NCBI GenBank assembly: GCA_026419785.1
Contig: JAODTK010005509.1
Location: forward strand, 186,001-250,000
Source: Sclerodactyla briareus
Lineage: Eukaryota; Echinodermata; Holothuroidea; Dendrochirotida; Sclerodactylidae
DNA: 64,000 bases
Reading direction: 5' to 3'
Every line of letters starts with the position of its first letter. The stretch's first letter is position 1. The position numbers and the translations under genes were made by a program. This document shows positions 50,518 through 60,784 of the stretch, in pieces. The notes under the pieces are model-generated. The model saw only the letters and a program-made list of their open reading frames with translations. It had not been told where the DNA came from and did no database searches.

Positions 50518-51260
50518 GGTGGCGCCAGGATTCCACCGAACGGGGTGTCCGAGTCCCCGACGGTGGGGGGGGGGGGGCCAAGTTCCCCGACGGTGGCTCC
50601 ACCCTACCCCCTAGTCAAAACCTGCATTTGATTGTTTTCACTTTTTGAACATTTTACTTGAAGAAGAAAAAAACGAAAAAAATGAAAACACATTGTGTGA
50701 GAGCAATTTAATTCACATAGCTTCCCACTTCAAATCAGACAAAACGGGGGCCCACCCTTATTAGTAGAATAGGTCAGGTATTCCCATAATGCAAGGAAAT
50801 ACCTGGGAAATGCGTCGTGAAAGAACACCACTCTAGCAGAGCAAAACAGTGAATAGAGGCAGACGAGCATCCTCCCAAACGAATTGTAACCTCAATCTTT
50901 GCCGGGACATTCGAGATATCATAGGCTTGGTATCCTTCCAATATATTCCACGATGGTATAGTCTGTGGGAGATGATTTATGTGATCTTTAAACTCGAGCG
51001 AGGAACTGGCATTACTATAGACAGATATGAGGCGCGCGAGCGCGCCGAAAATTTTCAGCTTCAATAAAGGAATTTTTCACAGGAATAAAGTTTGGAAATA
51101 TAAACTGTCGGGGCCACAAAGCCCTGCGGGGTGGTGTACATTTTAGCGTACCCACCGTGCTTCCCTACGAGATGGGAAAACGTTCCCGACGGGGGGGGGG
51201 TGTACCAGGCCTTCCCCCGACGGGGGGGCCTGGCCCCCCGCCCTCCCCCCTGGCGCCACC
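50518..51260 (-). mobile_element. Non-autonomous TIR element, copy 2 (about 743 bp)
   Basis: Ends GGTGGCGCCAG and CTGGCGCCACC are perfect inverted repeats. It is the reverse-oriented relative of 41620-42366: the reverse complement shares GTACGCTAAAATGTACA, CCCCGACAGT, TATATTTCCAAA and the GCGCGC palindrome (near 51033). Subterminal CCCCGACGGGGG words are present at both ends. Confidence 0.8.
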
Positions 51261-51705
51261 CCGGCTAACACTGAAGCCCCCTTCACATTCCTGTTGAAGA
51301 CCTTCTTAGCAAAAAGATGCCCCCTTCCCAGAACACGAAACTCCACAAACTGAACCCCCTCCTCAGCGCACTCTATTCTACCACCTGTTGAGACCCGCTA
51401 TCGCCTTACCTGCAACACTCACGTCAAACCTAGGAGAATGCCTGTTTTGAGAATGCCGTTTGTCTCTCGACCAACTTATTATTGTATTCAATACTACAAC
51501 TCGCCGAAGTATTTCATAAACAGCCTCATATTACCGCAAAACGACATCCGATGCTATACCGGGGGTATCCATCACCCAGATGTATTTTGTTCTGATTCTT
51601 CTCCACGCGGTACTCGAAATATTGGCAATTATTATATGTTTAGGGCGTTTGATACAGTGAAATCATGAAATACTGATGCCTCACTGTTACTGACCCTGCA
51701 AATGT

Positions 51706-51874
51706 GCTCTTAAACATGTTGTGTACTAGCACCCCTTCCCGGTTTTTGTAAGAAATATCCATCAGGTGTTCTAATCTGCACACTGTGTAACTTTTTACAC
51801 AACCTTGAACAATATGAATAGTGTGCTACTTTACACAATGGTTTGAAAATTCTACACAACATTTTCAAGAGTTC
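51706..51874. mobile_element. Palindromic MITE, copy 2
   Basis: Left end GTGCTCTTAAACATGTTGTG and right end TTTTCAAGAGTTC are diverged versions of the ends of the MITE at 24727-24927. It shares TTGTGTACTAGCAC, GTAAGAAAT, TAATCTGCACA and CTACACAACATTTTC. More decayed and about 30 bases shorter. Confidence 0.75.
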
Positions 51875-53419
51875 GTCATAGTGTGTAAATAGTGCCTTAC
51901 CGGCGGTCCAACAGGTTGGGATCAGTCCAAAGGTCCGTATTTTCGAAGAGCATTTCATACCTCTCAATATCGTAAATCGATAAAATCGATATTGCCGACA
52001 CTGGGTATTTTCCTATGACTTCATATTTCAATCATTTCCGCTCAATCTTGAGGACAAACCCGTTTTCTGGTGACTCAACCGCACACGCACTTGCTCACGC
52101 ACGCACAGTGCCAGCACCCCACACACACCACCATACCACACACACACACTCATCACCACACCACCTACACAAACATACATTGTTTACGATGCGCCACAAG
52201 TAACGTCTTCCTAGGAAGTTTAAATCGTTATCATCTAAGGTTCCTAGTGAGCCTTTCTTGGCTTCTTGAACCCCGTAGAATGTGAATAAATTCGAAAAAG
52301 AATCAAATCACAAAAATGTTGGTGTTCTCAAGGTCATGGATATCCCATGTTTTTCTTAATTACTAGCTCGTTATTTCGAGTATGTGAAAAGAACTTTCCC
52401 ACGAGTTCCTCGGTTTTCCGTCTCATATTTTTGTACGATCCCGTACGATGATTTTTTTGAATAAAGGCCTTGTGTATACCTTCTCTCTTGTTTTGTTAGC
52501 TCGCTCGGTTTAAAACTTGTTTTTCTAGCGTCCTAATGCGCATATTGGAAATTTCTATTGGTCGTATTGAGCGAAACAAACGAAACGAAACTAGACGTCC
52601 AAGATAGCATATGGATAAGGAACATAGAGAGCTAAGGAACTCGCTTAATATTCGCGTCCCAGTTATTTATGACATTGACATCCCACGTAACCGCGGTCCA
52701 AGCACGCATTCTTACACCTGTCGTCCCTCGGGTTTGGCAATGTATCATAACCAGAGCCAGTACAAAATGGAGGAACCTAATTGATAGTTGCGCAAGCAGA
52801 GAATATCTACTAACTCCATGATTAAAAAAAATATCGGGATGTTACAACCGTAATGTAAAAAATCAACTCAAGAATGATAAAACGTCCCGATAATAGTGTA
52901 AAAAAAAAAATACCGATAGATTTGTAAAAACTTGCCGATAGTGTGCCATTAAATTTACCGTAAGGGGCCCGTTATCGGAGGTGTTAACATCGGGGGTAAG
53001 AGGCCTGGGCGTCGCTTTTTGTTTTTTTGGGGGGGGGTATCAGTGGCGCCCACGAGTTCACAGACTACCGATTGGGGGCGACTTGCACACCATTGTTATG
53101 TCATAACGTCATGAAGTAGCAGTACGTTACGGATTCTTGGTGCCCCCATGTGTGTCAAATAAGAGTCACATGTTGCGGGCAAATAATGCATACAGAGGCA
53201 TGATCTGCGGAGAATATGAATTTTACACCAAGTACGACGGCGTAGTTTTGTCTTGAAATGTGGGGGACGCCAATAGCGTCGCCGTTATTCGTGGCACCTT
53301 TTAAGAGATTCGTTTGAAACGCGCAATAAGTAATCCGGGAAAATAGGACACTCTTCTTAAATTGAAGCGCATTCGGCTCAATAGTAAGAAACTGCTAGCG
53401 TTATTGACCCGGTGGCCGC
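51875..53419. other. Long-intron sequence, nothing recognised beyond repeats
   Basis: Apart from the CA-rich tract at 52080-52175 there are only short frames. Words such as CCCGATA and CCGATAG recur near 52830-52980. A G run lies near 53029. Confidence 0.45.
52080..52175. repeat. CA-rich imperfect microsatellite
   Basis: About 95 bases of CA dinucleotides mixed with CAC, TCA and ACC words. Confidence 0.8.
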
Positions 53420-54451
53420 ACGGGCGTCAACAGGTGGGGAGGGGGGGGACATTTCCCCCCACTTCAAAAAGGGGGGGGGATATCATTATCGTTTGTCCCC
53501 CACTTTTCCGGACCGTAATAAAAAATAATAGGAACAGCCCGATTTTGTATCACTCAAACTGATTTCAATTGTCCAACCAAACAATAATCCCGCTGGAAAT
53601 TGTCTGAAGTCCAATAATTACAGTGTGACCCCCAGGTGGGGATCTGGAACCGACTGGGCCCGAAGTGGGGAAGATTACCCATGTTTCATTACGAGTTCTC
53701 GAATTTTAAATCGAATAGCAAAGTGCATAATTTTTCAAGGTTTCGCGCGCCATGGCGTTTTCTTCCAGGCGTTTGTTGGCTAAATTGCGATGACTGCTTC
53801 GAATCATCGTTCACTCGATTAATTCAGAAGCCTTGGGGGGGAAGACTGCCCCCTCCCCAAATTTTTCTGAGATCGAGAAATCGGGGAAAATTGGGAAGCA
53901 AAAAGCAAAGTGAAAAAAATGCCTGAATTTTTTGCAGCTTTTTCGATAAATGCCAGGAACATGCAATGTTTTTCGCGCGCTTCGCGCGCGCCGGTATTTC
54001 CCGATGGCTGGCTATACAAATTCGGTACAAATTTTCTGCTCCCAAATTGGTGGGGTCCCGAGTAGTCCGTACGCTGATGGCTTTTCCCTTCGATTTCCCA
54101 CCAGAGACGTTCGGGAGACCCCTGGATTCCCCGCAAACAAAGACGAGTAGAAAAAGTAATTCAAAAAGATCATGTGTTGATACTCGGTTGTTAAATCATC
54201 TCGTATGCACAATGACCAACTTTTTGTCGTCTTTTACTCAAATCACTCATGTACAGATGAGGGGGTGTGACTATTGAGCCTGGTAAGTTGCCGTTTCCGT
54301 GCGACTGTGAGGGTAGGAATATCTGAAATTTTCGTTGTAGATCCGCGCCAACCCAGGTGGCGCTCCGCTTAGATGGGGCTAAAAAATAATGCGTTTTTCG
54401 ATGTGTCCCCCCCCCCCCCCCCCCACTTTTCGAAACCTCCGACGCTCCCTG
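53420..54451. mobile_element. Probable non-autonomous TIR element (about 1.03 kb)
   Basis: The left end reads GGGCGTCAACAGG followed by a long G run; the right end is a long C run and then CCTCCGACGCTCCC, an imperfect inverted match. The word CCCCCACTTTTC occurs at both the left interior (about 53496) and the right end (about 54418). Inside is TCGCGCGCTTCGCGCGC near 53972. No coding frame. Boundaries are approximate. Confidence 0.5.
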
Positions 54452-57400
54452 TGTGTCCGCTCAATTGTCCCCAAATTCCCTGCTATACGAGTCTTTACCC
54501 CAGGGGTGGGTCATATTAGTAGCATATGCCATACTGTGGAATCATTCCCTGCAGAAGTCAACATTATAGGGTACCTGGCATGGCACAGGCCTACTGGAAG
54601 CCATCCATTGATGGATAAGCCGTACTCTCATACGCTGGCTCCTCATAAGTTCGGAGGTGACGCTAACTTCGCTTTTTTTGAAGTGGTATTACTCTTCAAG
54701 AGACAGTAGACTGAATCAGATACGTTATTTCTTGCTTTAGAAAGTAATATTCAACTGTTTTTTGGTTGCGAATACATAGCGCGCCGCTTGGGAAGCATTT
54801 GGGGTATAATGGATTTTCTGTGCGAATTTGAAATTTGCAACGGTCTTTTAAACGTTAGTTATACTTATATCCGCTCCTCTGAAAACATTTACAAACGTTT
54901 GGACGGTCTGTTGTGTCAGCGTTCCCTCTAGGTTCAGTCCAAAATGTTACTCTGTGAATGTTATAATAACGTTATCAGTAACGTTTGTATATTTTGCACT
55001 TAGTTTATATAACGATATTTACTTGCTCGTGCCTCTAAACTTCCCAACACCGTTACATGCACGATACGTTGCACGAACTTTTTCTGATAACTGTTCATCA
55101 ACGGTCTTTTGACCGTGAGGTTAACGGGAGTTTTTTGAAGAGTAGGGGTTCAGAATTGCCTTTGCCAGCTAAGCGGAGCATCACCACCGTTGGCGCGCGC
55201 AGTACAAGAACATTTGTCTTCACAAACCCTCCAGATGGCTGGGAACGGCCACTTCCTGGGTGTCTAAGTAACATGTACCCAGGATGTTCTGGTTAGGTTG
55301 TCAAAGGCAATGTTGCAAGTGCCAAATGCCTCTGGATCTGACGTGGCTTATAGAAGCCAAGAAATATAGTTCATCTAACTAGACTACCGAACCTCCCCCA
55401 TAATGTGAGATTGATTCTACTATTGTTAGAGTTGTCTTGCTTTCCGCACTCACGCACACATACCAGGCAAAACAATTCCCTCCGTTTACTTTTTCAAATT
55501 CTCGGAAACCGACAGTGGACCACTTGCAATGCTGCAAACTGCATGCATTACATATAGCATAATCTGTATATGTATGTAAATGTGTAGTAAGAAGGGCTAA
55601 GTAACTAGGTCAGAAAATTCGAATCACGGTTGTTAAGCCCCGTCCGCTGTAATACTATAATAATAATATAATAATAATAATAATAATAATAAGAATAATA
55701 ATAATAATAAGAAAAATAATGATATGAGGACTTGATGCCTATGCAAAAGGCCTTGGGCGCTTACCAGACCATAGAAAAAACACAGAGCAGAAAAAAAAAA
55801 GAATGAGCAGAGAGAGGACGAGAAAACAGGAGAGAACACAACAAGAAAGACATAACAGGAAAATAAGTCAGAACAAAGTGCTGAGTGAAGAGAAAAGTTT
55901 TAAGACGAGACTTGGGGTAGTACAGTGGGCCAGACGGACGGATTCAGGAAGGGTATTCCACAAGGAAGAGGAGCGGCAGTGGTGAATGAAAGTGTCACGT
56001 AAACTTGGTGGATGAGCGAACCATGACGATAACAATAATATGACTTACTGATACACTTTACATGTAAATATGGCGATAAATCATGAAATGAAGGCGTTTC
56101 TGCTTGCTCTTCATTCGAGAATCATCTGCATTGCAAAAACTCAAATAAACATGACCGTACCTATCTAATATCTTGGAGTTGCATTTCCCCATCAGAGGAA
56201 GACCTCCTCAAGCTAACATGTCTAGAAACTTCCACGTAAAAAAGGGTGAATCAATGGTCTTCAAGAGACCTAATCACCCGATAGGCAAGGTGCAGATTAT
56301 TATTTAAACTCTTTCATAGTTCAGAACCTGGGTGATTTAATAAAAGCTTATCAAACCCGCTAAATTAGGTATTTTCGAGGATCTGAATTTGATTTATTAC
56401 CAATTTCATTTGGATTCATGAACCAGATAGTTATCAAGCGAATCTATCCGTCGTAATTGACAGAGGAGAAAAATGAGGTTTGAAAATGGTAACGGTGTCT
56501 TACCGTTGCTAATGCTTGAAAATAGGAAGGGTAAAGATGTATGATGATAACCGATTAGACCTGCTGCTCATGGTAGGTTAGTTTCATGTAAATTCATGTG
56601 GGGTTGAAGCTTCTTATTCCCCCCCCCCCCTCCCCTTCGTTTTGGAGAGATTTAGAACCAATGCATTTTAAACGATCATTTCATCAAAGTGGATCATCGT
56701 GATGTATTTCAAAGCATTAATTAGAGGCCAATGATCATGAACAGATTTCCTTCAAACTAGCACATCAGGTGAGTTGAACAGAGGAAATGTCAAAAACAAA
56801 ACCCCACACTTCAAAATTTGTTTCCAGCATTGTGCCTTGTTGAGGTATTTGCAATTTACTTTCAAGGAATTTGAGAAATCCATGACCATCACGAGGGAAA
56901 CGATAAAAGGCCAGCCGCATTGACAATTAAATGCGCTTTTGGGAAGGCTGGATGGGCATGGAAACATAAATACGGCGGAAGATGTGCACTTGGAATGAAT
57001 GAGATCATTCTTTAATAGTTCGTGATCAAAGTTTTATCTGGATCCAATCTATAGTTCGTTTGTTACAGGTTTTCATAAGTATCGGTTTTACATTGACTTT
57101 GCATAAGGTCCACCCCCCCCCCGCCCCGCCCCGTGATTTCACCAAGGGGAATTGCAAATAACTGATTGCATCTTATCGGTTCACGCAGAGCAGCTGAAAT
57201 CCGGTATGGAGGCTGGCTGTCATACTGTAACATTCAAATAGAAAGTACAAACACAAGTCATATTTACACGACCATTAGCTTTCAAAGGGGAAGAAAACGT
57301 TCCATGTACGAGATTTCCAATCCATGGATGGTCACTTTCGAGCATATCATGATTTCATTGGAAAAAATCTTCACATTACTGATCATTATGGACTCTTGTC

Positions 57401-57685
57401 CGCTTATTTTCCAAGACAATGGGGTGATTTTACGCAAGAATCTGCACCAAAATAGAAATGGATATGCCGAAAAAGGTGTTGTTTTCATGGGCTTTCTCGC
57501 TCTATAACAGAGTTCCGGTGGGTACCAGCGGCTCGAAGCGGCTCTGTCTGGCGTGTGTGGGGGGGGGGGGGGGTAGACCTGTGACGTTTCCTTGATTGGT
57601 CCACAATTTATCGTTTTCATGGGTTTTATCGGATCGATTATCGCTCACGGATCAGCATTTCATTGGGTGCGTTCTAGCCGAGTGA
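54452..57685. other. Long-intron sequence, no gene recognised
   Basis: Frames up to 113 codons (57166-57507, plus) and 112 codons (57282-57620, minus) overlap each other and match nothing I know. The segment 55720-55990 has words such as AAGGCCTTGGGCGCTTA that resemble dispersed repeats, but I cannot assign them. C or G runs occur near 56620, 57112 and 57557. Confidence 0.4.
55650..55720. repeat. (AAT)n microsatellite
   Basis: About 60 bases of AAT/ATA triplets with a few AAG or TAT interruptions. Confidence 0.9.
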
Positions 57686-57880
57686 TAAACTCCTAAAATG
57701 TTGTGTAAAATTCACACAGAACTGTGCAACTAGCACACCTATCCCGGTTTGGTTCAGAAATTACACAACATTATGGCTTGTGAAAAATACACAAATTGTG
57801 CAGATTAACAAAATTGATTGTGAATCTCTTACACAATACCGAGATAGGTGTGCTATTTACATAATATTTCAAGAGTTTAG
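57686..57880. mobile_element. Palindromic MITE, copy 3
   Basis: Ends TAAACTCCTAAAATGTTGTG and TAATATTTCAAGAGTTTA are inverted repeats. Inside, ACTAGCACACCTATCCCGG and CCGAGATAGGTGTGCTATTT mirror each other. Same family as 24727-24927. It lies about 300 bases 3' of the first identified receptor exon, inside the long intron. Confidence 0.8.
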
Positions 57881-58177
57881 TGTTGGATTCCACGTATGGG
57901 GCATAGCATACCATATTGGTAACTCAATGCCCATACTCGGAAACTAACAGAGATCTAACAGACAGAAAAATCGCACCCAAAGTTATTGTTATCGTTCTTG
58001 TGTGACCGGCGCTATTGGGTTTGTGTATGAGCGATAATTCTTATCGTCATCGTTGTCGATATCGTTACAGTGAGAGCGCGCCTTTATATCCATGCCCAAT
58101 ATGAAGCGTGGCGAGGGCTCGCCGTCGGGCTACATCAAACGGCATGGCACGCCGATAGGGAATAATACACACCGTAC

Positions 58178-58376
58178 CTGCATAAATGCTCTGAGAAAGT
58201 TGCATTCCATCGTACGTGCGGCCGTTCTTGAGCACTTGTTCGTGGATGACGTTGATTTGATCACCGCTCGGCAGGACGGACGATCGAGTTGACTGGGTCA
58301 TTCACGTAGGTGGCGGCATCAGTCAGAATTTGCTTGTAGCGGTCGTTGTGACCAGTGTACTTCCCATAGAGCGCGA
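58178..58376 (-). CDS. Glutamate receptor exon: start of amino-terminal domain
   Basis: Acceptor TTTATCACCAG lies before 58376 and donor GCAG|GTACGG at 58178. The frame reads ALYGKYTGHNDRYKQILTDA, then ATYVNDPVNSIV and, after one extra base, GDQINVIHEQVLKNGRTYDG and MQLSQSIYA. This matches the E.AF..AV..IN helix and the following strand and helix (Y...F.AS..AC) of the receptor amino-terminal domain. The last phase joins the exon at 37746 to give SIYA-V-CSRF, across a 20.4-kb intron. Observed length 199; the phases require 198. Confidence 0.85.
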
Positions 58377-58429
58377 CTGGTGATAAAATGAGATGGTGTA
58401 TGTTAGAATTTAATTGCAAAGATAGATAG

Positions 58430-58740
58430 ATAGGTTGGGGGGCAAATTGGTAGAGCGGCCGGCCCTTCCGCCCGTTTAGAACCGGGTTTGATCCCGGTCC
58501 GGGTCCAACCAAGATCTTTAAAATGGTACTACCTGTTGCCTTCTGGCTGGGCGCGCAGCACGAAGATGGAGCAGGGACAAACAAGGGTAGAGGGGTGGCA
58601 AGAGTGCCGTCTGCTTGGTGATTTACCCCCACCCCCCCCCCCACACACACACACATACACATTGAGGTTCCGTGACCTTGTGAATGATTCGCAGCTGCCC
58701 TTGAATAGTTTCGATAATCTGCCCGGATGAGTATATATTA
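58430..58740 (+). mobile_element. tRNA-derived SINE, copy 1
   Basis: A-box-like GGCAAATTGGTAGAGCG (58441-58457) and B box GGTTTGATCCC (58485-58495) lie at tRNA-like spacing. Downstream CTTTAAAATGGTACTACC and GTTGCCTTCT are shared with the next copy. It ends near a GATAGATTAGA tail. GATA units also precede it. It is 54 bases upstream (5') of the first identified receptor exon. Confidence 0.75.
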
Positions 58741-58754
58741 AAAACAGATAGATT

Positions 58755-58893
58755 AGATGGAGTGGTTGGCAAAGTTGATAGAGCGTCGGCCTTCCACCCG
58801 TCAGATCAAAGACTTTAAAAATGGTACTACCTGTTGCCTTCTCACTGGGCACTCGGCAGGTTCGATCCTCTGCTCGGCAGGTATACCATATAA
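58755..58893 (+). mobile_element. tRNA-derived SINE, copy 2, rearranged
   Basis: A-box-like TGGCAAAGTTGATAGAGCG (58767-58785) and, further right than expected, a B-box-like GGTTCGATCCT (58859-58869). TTTAAAAATGGTACTACCTG and TTGCCTTCTC lie between, so it looks like a recombined or differently ordered member of the copy 1 family. A GATA tail follows. Confidence 0.65.
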
Positions 58894-58946
58894 AAGATAG
58901 ATAGATAGATAGAGAGATAGATAGATAGATAGATAGTAGATAGATG
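58894..58946. repeat. (GATA)n tail
   Basis: GATAGATAGATA tract directly after SINE copy 2, probably derived from its 3' tail. Confidence 0.9.
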
Positions 58947-59148
58947 AGAGGTAGGTAGCGGGTCCAGAAGCCAGATAGAAGCATTTGGGGGGGGGTTTGA
59001 GGTTGGCTGCGTCACAAAACAACAGGGTTTTCGAGGGAATCCGCAATGTGGCAATTGTCCCTGAAAAGTTTGGGAAAATGAGGCTGTGACAGCTTTTCTT
59101 TCTTCTCCGTTCAGATCGTGCTATATGTAACAACCTTGAAAGGTTAAC

Positions 59149-60784
59149 AATGAACATGCAGCCTCTGACGATGCCACAATTCCTGACTCACTGATTGTAA
59201 TAGCAAGAAAAGGCACCTTGAGGAATATGGAATCTAGGACGTCTCCGTCGGCGCCCTCTGAAGTTTGTAGAATTGTTGAGTACTGTACCTGTAGGGATTG
59301 GCTTAGTTTGCAAACTGAATACACACATCACAGCATGAAGCCAGACAGCATTGTAATAAAGCAAAGATTATCCTGTGTGTTGATATAATAGCTAATTATA
59401 CGCCATGTGATTTTTAGCACAACCTATTTCCAGTGTTTACTAAACAGGAGCAATGAGTTCAGCAGATCATAATTTAACGGACACACAAACACGTTCATTA
59501 CAAACTATTATGTAGTCTGGCTTTTGTTGATGATTCGTTTAGGTTCGTTTGTTAGCTGTTTAGATTGAGACTACGATTACCGTCCCTGTTAGGATTCAAC
59601 ACCTCGCACTCCATTATAATAGTGATATCCAGACTCTCACGATGTACTGTTGTCTGCGGTGGCATTCAGCTTTTGTCACATGACCTTCCCAAAGTATTTG
59701 GTGAGATCAGGATCATATCACGTGACCACGCTATAGTCTCTAGTTAGGGTTAGGGGTCAGGTCCTTTAGTTTTCCGTCTATAATACTTGTGACCTTCCAG
59801 GTTATACCCACGGGACCCTTTCATGTTGTTAGCTCGGGTGTAAGAGCTCTGCAAGTCATCTGTATACCCCGCCGTCCGTTCGTTAGTTTCTTTTCGTTCG
59901 TCCGATTTTTATTCAGGACAATTATCCCTTGGAGTGGGCGGCGAGGCTTCCGAATGCGGCTACAAATCGTCACAAATCCATTCCTTATTCTCTCAGTGCA
60001 TGAAGATCTTTAAAAGTCGTTTTACTCGATGGTAGTCTGCTTTATTTGTTATGTTTTCCCGCTCTTGCCATCTTTAAACTTTTTACTGTGATACTGTAAA
60101 CTACTATGTTATGCCATTCCTATCTGTTCTTTATACCGTTTAGAATCTGTATCTGTCTTATATGTTCATGCGAGCTTATAATTCTCTTTTTAAAACGCGC
60201 CACGGCAGCCCAGGGGCAGTGAATAGCGACAGGGCAACTCAGGGGCAGTAAATAGCGTCACGGCAGCCCAGGGGCAGTGAATAGCGACAGGGCAACTCAG
60301 GGGCAAGTAGTAGAGTTAGTAGATAGCGTCACGGCAGCCCGTTGGCAGTAGCGCTACGGCACAGCCCAGGGGCAGTGAATAGCAACAGGGCAACTCAAGG
60401 GCAGTAAATAGCGCCACGGCAACTCAGGGGCAGTAAATAGCGCCACGGCAACTCAGGGGCAGTAAATAGCGCCACGGCAACTCAAGGGCAGTAAACAGGG
60501 CCACGGCAACTCAGGGGCAGTAAACAGGGCCACAGCAGCCTAGAGGCAGTGAATAGCGCCACAACAGCCCAGGGGCAGTGAATAGCGACAGGGCTGCGCA
60601 GGTGCAGTAAATAGCGCCACGGCAACTCAGGGGCAGTAAATAGCGTCACGGCAGCCCATTGACAGTAAATAGCGTCACGGCAGCCCAGGGGCAGTGAATA
60701 GCGACAGGGCAACTCAGGGGCAGTCAATAGCGCCACGGCAACTCAGGGGCAGTAAATAGCGCCACGGCAACTCAGGGGCAGTAA
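59149..60784. repeat. Tandem duplication, copy A (about 1.64 kb)
   Basis: Begins AATGAACATGCAGCCTCTG and recurs from 60785. It consists of about 1.05 kb of unique sequence followed by the 29-bp minisatellite. Shared landmarks include AATTCCTGACTCACTGATTG, CACGTGACCACGCTATAG, TCTAGTTAGGGTTAGGGG and AAGTCGTTTTACTCGATGG. Confidence 0.85.
60195..60784. repeat. 29-bp minisatellite, array A (about 20 units)
   Basis: The unit is GCGCCACGGCAACTCAGG plus GGCAGTAAATA, with variants (GCGACAGGG, GGCAGCCCAGG, GTGAATA) that alternate and suggest a 58-base higher-order unit. Because 29 is not a multiple of three, the open frames across it are not meaningful. Confidence 0.9.

Larger units (their letters stand above)
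26768..58376 (-). other. Ionotropic glutamate receptor gene (span of ten exons)
   Basis: The exons below assemble in order into a typical ionotropic glutamate receptor: amino-terminal domain, S1, M1, pore loop, M3, S2, M4 and a short tail. Such proteins are tetrameric ligand-gated cation channels of the plasma membrane, used at synapses and in chemoreception. Introns range from about 340 bases to 20.4 kb. The first exon with the signal peptide is not found. Several exons contain one-base frame slips although their splice sites are good, so either the sequence has indel errors or the gene is a recent pseudogene. I cannot place it among the AMPA/kainate/delta-like, Epsilon or other classes without a tree. 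Confidence 0.9.
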
